Below are positions 53,451-62,581 of a stretch of 64,000 nucleotides of DNA, one piece after another; the first letter of the stretch is position 1; every line of letters starts with the position of its first letter. This DNA comes from Flavobacterium terrisoli. GTDB taxonomy: Bacteria; Bacteroidota; Bacteroidia; Flavobacteriales; Flavobacteriaceae. A model generated the notes under the pieces. It had not been told where the DNA came from. It did no database searches and saw only the letters and a program-made list of their open reading frames with translations. The translations under genes were made by a program, and so were the position numbers. The DNA lies in contig NZ_JARGNA010000004.1 in NCBI RefSeq assembly GCF_030167905.1, positions 310,001 to 374,000 of the forward strand. The letters run 5' to 3'.

Positions 53451-54416
53451 ATGAAAAGAATTCTGGGGTTATTAACCGTACTTTTATTTATCAATGCCTG
53501 TGACGATGGCGACTTAACTGTTGACACGATTAACTTCGATGACGTAACGGTTCAAAAGTGTACCGAAAAAGATATCCTTTATAAAATAAGCGGCCCGAAA
53601 ATGTTGATTTTGGCTATTCCTGATGAAACATTCGCAAATAATGAAACCCCGGATAATGATCCCATCGAAATTGAAATCGGTGGTGATATTGAGTTGATTT
53701 ACAGACAATATAATGCAGAACCTAGTTCGCATAATGTTTGTGATCTTATCACTGCTGCTACACCTAATTTAATTGAAGAATGGAATGCCATTTCCGGAAC
53801 GATTGTCATCACAACAAATGCCATAACATCAGTAAATCAAACAACCGGAATTACACAAATTACAGGTTACCAACATTATATAGTTGTTCAGAATCTTGTT
53901 TTTGAAAGACCTGATGGTACCACTCAAAATTATTCCGGAGTTGATTTTGTGTTCGGAAACTATAACGAATCTGTGAGTCCATTGGCTTTTGGATTTGATG
54001 AATTAGCCGATAAAAGTACTTGTGACGACAGGATTTTCAATCTAAACAGCAGCGAAGCGTTTGTTTTAGACTTGGCCGATTATGCGACTTTATTCCAAAA
54101 TGCAGAAACGACAACGCCTAGAATTGCTTATATCAGTGCTACCAACAAAGTAAACTATCTTTTATATACAGGTACGGTAGATGATGAAATTCTTTGTACA
54201 GTACCTGCACCCGCAACACCTACGATTTCGCAAAACTGGGCAGCCAATAACGGCGATGAAGCCAATGGAACCGGTAAAATTGAAGTAACGACTATTGAAT
54301 CTTCACCAGGATTTTTCCAACATACCATCCATTTGAAAAAGGTAACAATGACTCAGGGAAATACCAGCTTTTATTTAGGTGATGATTATATATACGGATC
54401 ATTCATAACGCCTTAA
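53451..54416 (+). CDS. Lipoprotein of unknown function
   Basis: 321 aa from ATG 53451. Lipobox LFINAC (Cys17), then an Asp-rich start (DDGDLTVDTINFDDV). The mature protein is beta-rich and Thr/Asn-rich, with two similar segments ending ITGYQHYIVVQNLVFE and SPGFFQHTIHLKKVTM; this suggests a duplicated beta domain. No known domain. It is followed after 60 bp by bshC on the same strand, without a clear terminator between. Confidence 0.82.
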   Translation: MKRILGLLTVLLFINACDDGDLTVDTINFDDVTVQKCTEKDILYKISGPKMLILAIPDETFANNETPDNDPIEIEIGGDIELIYRQYNAEPSSHNVCDLITAATPNLIEEWNAISGTIVITTNAITSVNQTTGITQITGYQHYIVVQNLVFERPDGTTQNYSGVDFVFGNYNESVSPLAFGFDELADKSTCDDRIFNLNSSEAFVLDLADYATLFQNAETTTPRIAYISATNKVNYLLYTGTVDDEILCTVPAPATPTISQNWAANNGDEANGTGKIEVTTIESSPGFFQHTIHLKKVTMTQGNTSFYLGDDYIYGSFITP

Positions 54417-54476
54417 TTCAAAGTTAAAACCATTTCTAGTGTCTTAGTTTTTCTTATTTTCATAAAAAAATAAAAC

Positions 54477-56066
54477 ATGCCAAACGACTGTATCAGCTAT
54501 CAAAAATCGGGTTATTTCTCTAAATTAATTGTAGATTATTTAGACCAAAAACCTGAATTGAACACCTTGTACAATCGTTTCCCAAAGCTGGAAAACTTCA
54601 AACCACAATTGGAAGAGAAGACCGTAAATTTTCCGGCTGACCATAGAAAAACCTTGGTTACCGCTTTGGAAAATCAATACAAAGGATTTCAGGTTTCTGA
54701 AGCGACCCAAAACAATATCACACTTCTTTCCAATACTAAAACGTTTACCATAACCACAGGCCATCAGCTGAATTTATTCACCGGTCCGTTGTACTTTTTG
54801 TATAAAATCATTTCTGTTATCAATCTCTGCACAACGTTGAAACAAGCTTATCCGGAGTACAATTTTGTTCCGATTTATTGGATGGCGACAGAGGATCATG
54901 ATTTTGAGGAAATCAATTATTTTCATTTCAAAAATGTAAAAATCAAATGGGACAGGGAAAGCTTTGGCCCGGTTGGCCGATTGTCAACAGCCGGTTTGGA
55001 AGAAGTTTATGAAGTTTTTGCTCAGGATTTAGGTTTGGGTGAAAATGCCAACGAATTAAAATCCCTGTTTGACAATAGTTACTTGAAGCATTCCAATTTG
55101 GCGGATGCCACCAGATATTTAGCCAATGAATTGTTTGGAGATAAAGGTCTGGTGATTCTTGATGGCGATGATATTTCGCTGAAACAATTATTCGTTCCGT
55201 TTGTAAAAGATGAATTGCTGCACCAAACTTCCTTTCAAAAAGTAACCGCAACAAACACTATACTGGGTGATTATGATATTCAGGTGAATCCGAGAGAAAT
55301 TAATCTTTTCTATATTGAAGATCATATTCGCGAGCGCATCATTCTTGAGGACAACCAATACAAAGTCAACAATACCAATCTTGTTTTTTCACAAAAGGAA
55401 ATATTGGAACTATTAGAAAATCATCCGGAGCAATTCAGCCCGAATGTGATTCTGCGACCGTTGTATCAGGAAGTGATTCTGCCTAATTTATGCTATATCG
55501 GCGGTGGCGGAGAGATTGCTTATTGGTTGCAGTTAAAATCAAACTTCGAAGCCAATAAGATTACTTTTCCGATACTATTGGTCAGGAATTCTGTCTTATT
55601 ATCCACCGAAAAACAAAACCAGAAAGCTGACAAACTGAATCTTTCCTGGGCCGATTTGTTTTCAAACCAACAGAACTTATTCAATAAAAAGACCCAGGAA
55701 TTCTCTCAATTCAATTTGGATTTTACCGAACAAAAAGAGCATTTGAGAAAACAATTTGATGCGCTAAATAAAATTGCGGAACAAACAGACAAATCGTTCA
55801 CCGGTGCGGTAAAAGCGCAGGAAACAAAACAAATCAAAGGACTGGAAAATCTTGAAAAGCGCTTACTCAAAGCCGAGAAAAGAATCTATACTGAAAAATT
55901 GGAACGCATCATTCTGCTTCAAAACGAACTGTTTCCCAATCAGTCGCTACAGGAAAGAAGAAACAATTTTGCTGAATTCTATCTCGATGTAAATGGAAGA
56001 CTCATTGAAAAATTGTTTCAGGAACTAAAGCCATTGGAGCCTAACTTTACTATTATTCAGCTCTAA
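54477..56066 (+). CDS. bshC: Bacillithiol biosynthesis cysteine-adding enzyme BshC
   Basis: 529 aa. Characteristic BshC segments: FTITTGHQLNLFTGPLYFLY (about 90-109), FVPIYWMATEDHDFEEIN, NVILRPLYQEVILPNLCYIGGGGEIAYW and a C-terminal coiled coil (about 415-475). Predicted to add cysteine to GlcN-malate in the last step of bacillithiol synthesis. bshA and bshB are not in the window. A bacillithiol gene is normal for Flavobacteriaceae. Confidence 0.95.
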   Translation: MPNDCISYQKSGYFSKLIVDYLDQKPELNTLYNRFPKLENFKPQLEEKTVNFPADHRKTLVTALENQYKGFQVSEATQNNITLLSNTKTFTITTGHQLNLFTGPLYFLYKIISVINLCTTLKQAYPEYNFVPIYWMATEDHDFEEINYFHFKNVKIKWDRESFGPVGRLSTAGLEEVYEVFAQDLGLGENANELKSLFDNSYLKHSNLADATRYLANELFGDKGLVILDGDDISLKQLFVPFVKDELLHQTSFQKVTATNTILGDYDIQVNPREINLFYIEDHIRERIILEDNQYKVNNTNLVFSQKEILELLENHPEQFSPNVILRPLYQEVILPNLCYIGGGGEIAYWLQLKSNFEANKITFPILLVRNSVLLSTEKQNQKADKLNLSWADLFSNQQNLFNKKTQEFSQFNLDFTEQKEHLRKQFDALNKIAEQTDKSFTGAVKAQETKQIKGLENLEKRLLKAEKRIYTEKLERIILLQNELFPNQSLQERRNNFAEFYLDVNGRLIEKLFQELKPLEPNFTIIQL

Positions 56067-56082
56067 ATCAGTAAGTTTTCAA

Positions 56083-56100
56083 CACGAAAACGTTTTCGTG
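56083..56100. promoter_or_regulatory. Perfect 18-bp palindrome, LacI-family-type operator
   Basis: CACGAAAACGTTTTCGTG, perfectly self-complementary with a central CG, 66 bp upstream of the SusE/F-like gene. Size and central CG are those of LacI/GalR-family operators. No such regulator is encoded in the window. Confidence 0.6.
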
Positions 56101-56165
56101 AAATTGATTTTAACATTTTCATATCGTTTTGGTTTAACTTAGTATAGTCAATTAAATCAAACTTT

Positions 56166-57335
56166 ATGAAAAAACGATTACTATTAGGATTCCTACTATT
56201 AGCCCAAATCAATTACGCTCAGGTTATTTCAATTATCGGTTCAACCTCACCCGCCGGAAACTGGACCACAGATATTGATATGACAACAACAGATAACATC
56301 ACGTATACACTCAACAACGTCAATCTGACTTCGGCGACGGATGCCGGGACAACCGGATTGAAATTCAGGCAAGATCACGATTGGGCTGTCAATTGGGGCT
56401 CGGCCAATTTTCCGATGGGCACAGCAGTTTCAAATGGTGCCAACATTATGACTGTTGCCGGGACTTATGATATCACTTTTAACAGAACCAATGGAACTTA
56501 CACCTTTGTTTCTGCGGCTTTTCCAAGAGTTGGGATTTGGGGTCCGGCAGTAGATTCTCAAAACGGTTTCGCCGGTCCGGATGTAGATATGGTGTCAACG
56601 GATGGAATCCATTATAGCTTATCCGGATTCTATTTTAGCAGTGGCACGGCTTATTTTAGAATCAATGACAATAACACCCTGACTTATGGAAGCGTATCAT
56701 TCCCAACCGGAATTGCAGTTGAACAAGGTCCTTCCATACAAGTTACCGGCGGCGAATGGTTTGTGACCTTTGACCGAAATACCGGCGCCTATAGTTTTGC
56801 TTATCCCAGCATTGGAATTTTAGGAAGTGCCACTTCTGTGGGTTGGCTGGCCGATGATATTGATTTAGCCACTACAGATGGTTTTGAATATACAATCAAC
56901 AATTTGGCTTTGACTGATGGTGAAGCCAAATTCAGGAAAGACAATTCATGGACAACCAATTGGGGTTCCTTGGGTTTTCCTTCAGCAACCGGAATTCAGG
57001 ACGGTCCAAATATCCCAATAACGGCCGGAACTTATGATGTTGTTTTCCAAAAAAGCACCGGGCATTATTTGTTTACCAATACCTTATCCAATCCGGAAAA
57101 TGCATTGAACAATCTTAGGGTTTATCCAAATCCAACACAAAACGTTTGGAATCTTTCGCATACTGTAAATATCGACAGCGTTGAACTCTTTGACCTTACC
57201 GGTAAATTCATCTTAAATGTTATGCCTAATGCGACCCAATTCCAATTGGATGCAAGCACTTTAAGCGCCGGAGTTTATTTTGTCAAAATTAAATCGGGCT
57301 TGGATTTTGCCGTTCAGAAAATTATCAAAAATTGA
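56166..57335 (+). CDS. SusE/SusF-like starch-binding protein, T9SS cargo
   Basis: 389 aa. The signal peptide ends NYAQ. Three repeats of about 95 aa follow (starting VISIIGSTSPAGNW, VGIWGPAVDSQNGF and IGILGSATSVGWL), each with a D-D/x-M or -L TTTDG-TYTL segment and a W-x-x-NWGS binding-type motif, as in SusE/SusF carbohydrate-binding modules. A T9SS type A sorting domain ends the protein (LRVYPNPTQNVWNLS to VQKIIKN). Unlike SusE/F it has no lipobox and no SusC/D partners. Likely binds alpha-glucan outside the cell, possibly together with the GH13 lipoprotein. Probably controlled through the palindrome upstream. Confidence 0.87.
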   Translation: MKKRLLLGFLLLAQINYAQVISIIGSTSPAGNWTTDIDMTTTDNITYTLNNVNLTSATDAGTTGLKFRQDHDWAVNWGSANFPMGTAVSNGANIMTVAGTYDITFNRTNGTYTFVSAAFPRVGIWGPAVDSQNGFAGPDVDMVSTDGIHYSLSGFYFSSGTAYFRINDNNTLTYGSVSFPTGIAVEQGPSIQVTGGEWFVTFDRNTGAYSFAYPSIGILGSATSVGWLADDIDLATTDGFEYTINNLALTDGEAKFRKDNSWTTNWGSLGFPSATGIQDGPNIPITAGTYDVVFQKSTGHYLFTNTLSNPENALNNLRVYPNPTQNVWNLSHTVNIDSVELFDLTGKFILNVMPNATQFQLDASTLSAGVYFVKIKSGLDFAVQKIIKN

Positions 57336-57370
57336 TAACCGTTGTATTTTTTATAATGATTTAAAAACGT

Positions 57371-57378
57371 TACTTTTG
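57371..57378 (+). promoter_or_regulatory. -7 promoter box of ndk
   Basis: TACTTTTG followed by C, matching TAnnTTTG, 30 bases upstream of the ATG. Confidence 0.65.
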
Positions 57379-57407
57379 CACCCGAATTTAAACTCATTTA
57401 TATCAAA

Positions 57408-57827
57408 ATGGCAACAAACAGAACTTTTACCATGATTAAACCGGATGCTGTTGAAAACGGACACATCGGTGGAATATTAAATATGATTACTGAAGGTGGT
57501 TTCAGAATTGTATCTTTAAAATTAACGCAATTGACTGTAGCTGACGCTCAAAAATTCTACGCTGTTCACTCGGCTCGTCCTTTCTTCGGAGAATTGGTTG
57601 AATTCATGACTCGTGGTCCAATCGTTGCGGCTATCTTAGAAAAAGACAACGCTGTAGAAGATTTCAGAACATTAATTGGTGCTACAAACCCTGCTGATGC
57701 TGCTGAAGGAACTATCCGTAAAAAATATGCCACTTCAATCGGTGAAAACGCTGTTCACGGTTCAGATTCTGATGAGAATGCTGCTATCGAAGGTGCTTTC
57801 CACTTTGCAGGAAGAGAGCAATTCTAA
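57408..57827 (+). CDS. ndk: Nucleoside diphosphate kinase
   Basis: 139 aa, standard length. [18 protein letters not shown] at the start, and phospho-His near 116 in the NAVHGSDS signature. [15 protein letters not shown] and the nucleotide-site Arg/Thr are present. Balances NTP and dNTP pools by ping-pong phosphotransfer. Monocistronic, with a promoter and a strong terminator. Confidence 0.98.
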   Translation: MATNRTFTMIKPDAVENGHIGGILNMITEGGFRIVSLKLTQLTVADAQKFYAVHSARPFFGELVEFMTRGPIVAAILEKDNAVEDFRTLIGATNPADAAEGTIRKKYATSIGENAVHGSDSDENAAIEGAFHFAGREQF

Positions 57828-57876
57828 TATCTGGAAGACAAAACGCAGTTTGCAGTAAGCAGATTGTGCAACATAT

Positions 57877-57910
57877 AAAATCCCGTTTCAAATGAAGCGG
57901 GATTTTTTTT
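57877..57910 (+). terminator. Terminator of ndk
   Basis: AAAATCCCG-TTTCA / TGAA-GCGGGATTTT hairpin with T-run. The left arm is the same as in the terminator at 59366. Confidence 0.83.
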
Positions 57911-57969
57911 GTTGAGAGAATAAGTTTTTGCTTATTTTTACTTACAACCTATCAATTTAAACCTTACCT

Positions 57970-59346
57970 ATGAATCAGGAATTGTGGCAAAAAATTGAAG
58001 CGTTCGACCTTGACGCTCCATCCGGTGAATATGGATTTTCCATACGCTTGGCCAAAGAAAATTATTGGACCAAAAATTTTACCACCAAAGCTATTACTGA
58101 ATATAAAAAATTCATGTATTTGGCTGCAACCTCCGATCAGATGGTTTCGCCCTCGCCTATCATTGATGCGGTTTGGCATCAGCATTTGATTTTTACCCAA
58201 TCCTATCAGGCATTTTGTGACAAGATCGGCAAACAAATTCAGCACGTTCCGTCAACACATAACCCGTCCGAATTTGAAAAATTCAAACAAGCCAAAGAAC
58301 GCACTGCCAAATTGTATGAAAGTGAGTTTGGCCATCAACCTCAAAGCATCTGGGGTTTTCACGACATGTACGAAAGCCTTAACCTGGAAAAATCAAACCT
58401 AAAAATCAGGGCATTTCTGGTGATGGGCATTTTGGCAGTTATATTCCTCACGATTCCCTTTTATTATGCGCTGAAACCAGTCTATGTAAACATTGACAAT
58501 CCTGATTTTTTAATTGGGTTAATTGGCTTAATCATAGCAGTTGCTATCTCTCTTGAACTCTTCAACGTTAAGAAACAAAAGGAAATCACTTCACGTTTTA
58601 ACCGAGATTCGTTTGTTTTTAACCTTAGCCCGGTTGAATTGATTTACCTAAAGACACAAAGGCTTCCCGATGCAATCAACAGCATTCTAAACGAATTCAT
58701 CGTCAATAAAACGATTGTCATCAATCATGATAATTCAATCCACCTGGTTAAAAATAAACCTGTAAAAGAAACAGAACATGCTCAAATCATCAATTATTTG
58801 AATGATTTTGAAAAAGTTCCCTATCCTTACTTAATGAAAGTCCTGACCAGCAAAGCCATTTTCAGGAACATCGAAAACTGCATGGATGCTTTCAAGAAAT
58901 ACTGCAACAAGTCAAAGGCATTCGCCAAGATCTTTTACATCAACTTTGGTGTTCTTTCTTTTATGCTGTTATTAACCTTTACCCGGTTTGCTACTGGAGT
59001 TTCCAGAAACAGGCCTATTTTATTTATTGGTCTTCTAACCGTTTTCCTGATTGTTTTTATGGTCTACTTTCTGAATAGGCTGACCAAACAAATCAGTGTC
59101 AAAACCATTCCCGAATTATATCACGAGGAAATCCTCACAAAAAAAGACATACAGGAGAATTGGCAGTGGCAATATTTTTTGCTGGGTTACACAGTTCTTA
59201 CTCCTTCTTTTGTTCCTCTGGTTGACGATTACAAAAAAAATCACCCCGATGGCTATTCGGGCGGAACAAGCTGTGGCAGTGGCTGCGGAAGCTCTTGCGG
59301 TGGCGGAGGTTGTGGAGGTGGCTGTGGTGGTTGTGGTGGCAGTTAA
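57970..59346 (+). CDS. Membrane protein with N-terminal WHQH domain and Cys-Gly tail (TIGR04222-like)
   Basis: 458 aa. N-terminal soluble domain (about 1-135) with AVWHQHLIFTQSYQAFC, the glycine-rich-domain (DUF1399-type) motif. Next come TM helices at about 145-167 and 178-197, a winged-helix-like domain (about 200-310), two more TM helices (about 320-365), and a 25-residue tail made only of Gly, Cys and Ser with 7 Cys. TIGR04222 proteins have this layout; their role is unknown. The tail could bind metal or be modified. No maturase or transporter gene is adjacent. Confidence 0.85.
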   Translation: MNQELWQKIEAFDLDAPSGEYGFSIRLAKENYWTKNFTTKAITEYKKFMYLAATSDQMVSPSPIIDAVWHQHLIFTQSYQAFCDKIGKQIQHVPSTHNPSEFEKFKQAKERTAKLYESEFGHQPQSIWGFHDMYESLNLEKSNLKIRAFLVMGILAVIFLTIPFYYALKPVYVNIDNPDFLIGLIGLIIAVAISLELFNVKKQKEITSRFNRDSFVFNLSPVELIYLKTQRLPDAINSILNEFIVNKTIVINHDNSIHLVKNKPVKETEHAQIINYLNDFEKVPYPYLMKVLTSKAIFRNIENCMDAFKKYCNKSKAFAKIFYINFGVLSFMLLLTFTRFATGVSRNRPILFIGLLTVFLIVFMVYFLNRLTKQISVKTIPELYHEEILTKKDIQENWQWQYFLLGYTVLTPSFVPLVDDYKKNHPDGYSGGTSCGSGCGSSCGGGGCGGGCGGCGGS

Positions 59347-59365
59347 TCAATTGCAGATAATATAT

Positions 59366-59399
59366 AAAATCCCGTTTCTTTTGAGACGGGATTTTTTTA
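59366..59399 (+). terminator. Terminator of the Cys-Gly tail protein gene
   Basis: AAATCCCGT-TTC / GAG-ACGGGATTT hairpin with T-run. The context TATAAAATCCCGTTTC matches the ndk terminator. Confidence 0.82.
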
Positions 59400-59431
59400 T
59401 ATTTGAAAGTACTTACACAATCAAAATAATT

Positions 59432-59899
59432 ATGAAAAGCACCTTTCAAATAGCCAGCCGTTTCAGGGAAATCATGCTCAATGGCACTTGGGTGGCCAAT
59501 ACCAATTATAAGGATCAATTGGCCAATACACCTTGGGAATTAGCCACTTCAAAAGTTGTTGATTTAAACACCATTGCGGTATTGGCACAGCACATTCATT
59601 ATTATATCAACGGCATCAACAATGTCTTTAAAGGCGGAACGCTCGACATCAGGGACAAATACAGTTTTGACTTTCCTCCTATTGATTCCCAAAGTAAATG
59701 GGACGATTTCCTGATGAAATTTTGGCATGCGTCAGAAGAGTTTGCTGCGCTGATTGAACAAATGCCCGAAGAAAAATTAAATGAAGGTTTTGTTGATGAA
59801 AAATATGGCACTTACCAAAGAAACATAGACGCCATGATTGAGCATGCTTATTACCATTTAGGTCAAATTGTTTTACTAAAGAAAATGATTCGTTTGTAA
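59432..59899 (+). CDS. DinB-like protein
   Basis: 155 aa from ATG 59432. A longer frame from 59096 overlaps the previous gene out of frame and crosses a terminator, so it is spurious. Four-helix DinB/YfiT fold with the metal-type His residues in VLAQHIHYYI and IEHAYYHLGQIVL and a conserved MKFWHASEEF. Bacterial members are metal-dependent thiol S-transferases or of unknown function; bacillithiol (bshC in this window) is a possible co-substrate. Confidence 0.87.
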   Translation: MKSTFQIASRFREIMLNGTWVANTNYKDQLANTPWELATSKVVDLNTIAVLAQHIHYYINGINNVFKGGTLDIRDKYSFDFPPIDSQSKWDDFLMKFWHASEEFAALIEQMPEEKLNEGFVDEKYGTYQRNIDAMIEHAYYHLGQIVLLKKMIRL

Positions 59900-59973
59900 C
59901 AATTTTCGTCTTATTTATACCAAAAGACAATATTCATCGTTATACTATCATCTCTAATCAAAATTTTAATTTT

Positions 59974-60606
59974 ATGAAAAAACAACTGTTCGCAGCATTA
60001 GTAATTTTAACCTCTTACGCCGCTATTGCGCAGGAAACGCCTAAAACAAACGAAAGTAAATTGGAATTTTCAGCCACCGGAAAACTGGGTTTTGCCCGAT
60101 TAAAACAAACCGGCAATGTGCCTTTGAACGGTAACCTTACCGGAAGCGATGTTTTGTTGTCCTACCAGATAAGCCCAAAATGTGACATTTCAACCGGTTT
60201 GGGATTATATGAATTCAATGCCAATACAACCATTAATGGCGCCAATGCCAGTCTGAAAAACTCTTATTTGCATATCCCGGTTCAATTTAGCGGGGATTTT
60301 GGTTTATTTAAAAATGTAAAGCCCGAGAACCAAACCGTATTCTTCACCCTTGGCATCGGTTTGTATGCCAATACTTTGCTCAAGCAAAAACTGGAAACGC
60401 CAACCGGGAATAACGAAGAAAAAAACATGGGTTGGAATTTTGGTATCTCAAGTCAGATTGGTGCCAAGTTCCTGCTAACCGATGTGCTCAAAATTGGGAT
60501 TGGTATAGAAAGCCAAAGCGATTTGACCAAAATGGAAAAAGATGGTGTCAAACAAAAAATAGAACAGTACAACGGAATGTATTTTAAACTTGGGTTTAAG
60601 TTTTAG
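59974..60606 (+). CDS. Outer-membrane beta-barrel protein
   Basis: 210 aa. The signal peptide ends YAAIAQ. Barrel strands (KLEFSATGKLGFARLKQTG, ISPKCDISTGLGLYEFN) end in a C-terminal aromatic strand MYFKLGFKF. Small-barrel family typical of Bacteroidota; role unknown. Confidence 0.85.
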   Translation: MKKQLFAALVILTSYAAIAQETPKTNESKLEFSATGKLGFARLKQTGNVPLNGNLTGSDVLLSYQISPKCDISTGLGLYEFNANTTINGANASLKNSYLHIPVQFSGDFGLFKNVKPENQTVFFTLGIGLYANTLLKQKLETPTGNNEEKNMGWNFGISSQIGAKFLLTDVLKIGIGIESQSDLTKMEKDGVKQKIEQYNGMYFKLGFKF

Positions 60607-60627
60607 TATTTATGTTGTTTCAAAAAT

Positions 60628-60654
60628 AAAAAGTCCCGAGTAATCGGGACTTTT
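60628..60654. terminator. Bidirectional terminator
   Basis: Stem AAAAGTCCCGA / TCGGGACTTTT between the barrel and convergent cupin genes. Confidence 0.85.
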
Positions 60655-60662
60655 GCTTTGCA

Positions 60663-61034
60663 TTACTTTCTTATTTCGGTAATGATGAGCTTTATGGTTG
60701 TTTTTCCGGTATTTTTCCCTGTATGGGTAACCGCAGGCAGAAACAGCGCTTCTCCCGCCTTAACGTCAAAAGTAACCGGTGCTTCACCTTTGTTTGTGAT
60801 TTCAATTTTACCGGGTGCCACAACATAAGCCACGTGGTTTGGATGGCTGTGCCAAGGGATGACATCGCCCGGTGCCATTTCAAATTGCAACACTCTGACA
60901 AATTCATTTTCCAGCAATACTTTTGGGTAATTTTTTGGTGAAATAGCCACCGGATCCTGTGCATACATTTGAACACTCAACAGCAGGAAAAAGACAGTGA
61001 GCATATTCATTGATTTTTTAATAGTAGTTTTCAT
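60663..61034 (-). CDS. Secreted cupin-domain protein
   Basis: 123 aa. Signal peptide MKTTIKKSMNMLTVFFLLLS to MYAQ. A single cupin domain has motif 1 IPWHSHPNHVAYVV (His pair) and motif 2 ALFLPAVTHTGKNTG. Predicted to bind a metal in the periplasm; substrate unknown. Internal ATGs (residues 9 and 11) are possible starts. Confidence 0.87.
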   Translation of the reverse strand: MKTTIKKSMNMLTVFFLLLSVQMYAQDPVAISPKNYPKVLLENEFVRVLQFEMAPGDVIPWHSHPNHVAYVVAPGKIEITNKGEAPVTFDVKAGEALFLPAVTHTGKNTGKTTIKLIITEIRK

Positions 61035-61580
61035 TTTTTTTGCTTTTAAATGATTATGCCTTTCCAGGACATTGAAACAAGGCCTGCAAAAACAATAAAT
61101 TAGTTAAATGATGTGGTTTTCTACCCTAATGGCTTTTTGGTAAGTCCTTATTTTTGGGTAGTAATGAGAAGTTAATTTGTTTAAGAAATCAAAGCCGCAT
61201 ACCAACTAAATGGCAATCGTTTTCATCGTCCCGGCTATGCCCGTGCAACGGAAACATAGCTTTTACATTATCCATAAAATCAGTAGGCCTTGAACACTTG
61301 TTAAATTAAGGACTACTAATTTACGAAATATTGATACATCAAGCCGTAAACTATGCCATTATTTGTTATAGCCATCAGAATGCAAAACCGATAAAAGCAG
61401 TTAAAAACCGATGAAAGGCTTATTTGGAGCAAGATTGTCAATGGATTGTTTGCAGCTATGGCTGGTTTAGATTTTCCTAGCCGAAAATACTCCACCAGAA
61501 ATTTACATATCTTTACAACTAAACTTTAAAAACTTCGCCACAGCTGCAAGCCGCGGAACATTATCACTAATTTTATAAAG
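61035..61580. other. 546-bp intergenic region without recognised genes
   Basis: No frame on either strand looks coding. Base composition is less skewed than neighbouring spacers around 61190-61260 (GTCCCGGCTATGCCCGTGC), which may be decayed coding or element sequence. A weak -7-like CATATCTTTA near 61505 could serve the DUF5713 gene. Confidence 0.5.
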
Positions 61581-62009
61581 ATGAAAGAACATATTATTAT
61601 AATAATTTCTCTGATTTTGTTTTCTTGCAATGGTCAGCAAGGGAAAAATCAAAACACAATTGTAACCCAAGAACAATTAAAAAATGAGAAAATGAAAAAT
61701 TATGCTTATTTAAAAGATATGTATGCTGATGCCTATTTTCCAAAATTTCTCGTTGACAAAGTGAAAACAATTCTTGTTGAACTATGCTTTGATATTGAAA
61801 AAACATCGCCCAAAAATCTTGATGAACTATATAAGCTAACACATACAGCAACTATAAAAATAAATGATTTACAAGACGAATTCTCAGAACATAACAGCGA
61901 GATTGAAACTGGTGCCAGAGAATCAATTGGGGCAGATTTTGACTTTATAGCCAAAGCATATGGATTCAATGCTGATGTAGAAGAGTTGATTGCTCCAAGA
62001 GAATGGTAG
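61581..62009 (+). CDS. DUF5713 lipoprotein
   Basis: 142 aa. Lipobox LILFSC (Cys16) followed by a Gln/Asn linker. The mature domain DMYADAYFPKFLVDKVKTIL to NADVEELIAPREW is the whole DUF5713 domain. Most DUF5713 proteins are cytoplasmic; the added lipoprotein signal here is uncommon in my memory of the family. It is isolated between a long empty region and a terminator. Confidence 0.85.
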   Translation: MKEHIIIIISLILFSCNGQQGKNQNTIVTQEQLKNEKMKNYAYLKDMYADAYFPKFLVDKVKTILVELCFDIEKTSPKNLDELYKLTHTATIKINDLQDEFSEHNSEIETGARESIGADFDFIAKAYGFNADVEELIAPREW

Positions 62010-62100
62010 AAAATTACTGCTAACAGCAGTTTGGCACTATAACAATCTAAGGTAAATACTCTGAATCCAAATTCAAAAAGCGCGTAACTAACAGCTATAA

Positions 62101-62137
62101 AAAAACAGCAAGCCAAATATTCAGCTTGCTGTTTTAG
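62101..62137. terminator. Bidirectional terminator
   Basis: Stem AAAACAGCAAGC / GCTTGCTGTTTT between DUF5713 and the convergent hsp20 gene. Confidence 0.83.
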
Positions 62138-62152
62138 GTAATGAACTAAACT

Positions 62153-62581
62153 TTATTGTATTGCAATCAATCTTCTTGATTTTTGTAATGTTTCCTCACG
62201 TTTCGGTAGAGAAACATTTAAAACACCATTTTCATAGTTGGCTTCAATAGCATCCAAATCAACGCTCTCAGGAAGGTTAAAAGTTCTTTTAAAAGAAGCG
62301 TAACTGTATTCTTTGAGAGAATATTTTTCATTGCTATTGTCATTTTCGACTTGTTTTTCCGAGGAAATGATCAATGTTTTTTGGTCAACTTCTATATTAA
62401 ATTCTTCTTTTTTGTATCCGGGAGCGTAAAACTCTAACTTATAATTAGTTTCACTTTCCTTAATGTTAACGGCGGGTATGGTGGAATTAAAATTTTGAAC
62501 GCCACCATTCCAATCTGGTCTAAAAAACTCATCTAATAAAGATGGAAAAACTAAACTGCTGTTTCTTTTAATTAAGTTCAT
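62153..62581 (-). CDS. Small heat-shock protein, Hsp20/alpha-crystallin family
   Basis: 142 aa. The N-terminus SLLDEFFRPDW is typical. The alpha-crystallin domain runs from about 35 to 130 (IPAVNIKESETNYKLEFYAPGYKKEEFNI, FNLPESVDLDAIEANYENGVLNVSLPK), and the C-terminal I-x-I-like motif LIAIQ caps it. ATP-independent holdase in the cytosol. The upstream region shows no CIRCE-type repeat. Confidence 0.94.
   Translation of the reverse strand: MNLIKRNSSLVFPSLLDEFFRPDWNGGVQNFNSTIPAVNIKESETNYKLEFYAPGYKKEEFNIEVDQKTLIISSEKQVENDNSNEKYSLKEYSYASFKRTFNLPESVDLDAIEANYENGVLNVSLPKREETLQKSRRLIAIQ

Noticed and set aside
59096..59431. N-terminal extension of the DinB-like gene
   Set aside because: It overlaps the preceding gene in another frame, crosses a terminator and translates into low-complexity Val/Ala sequence.
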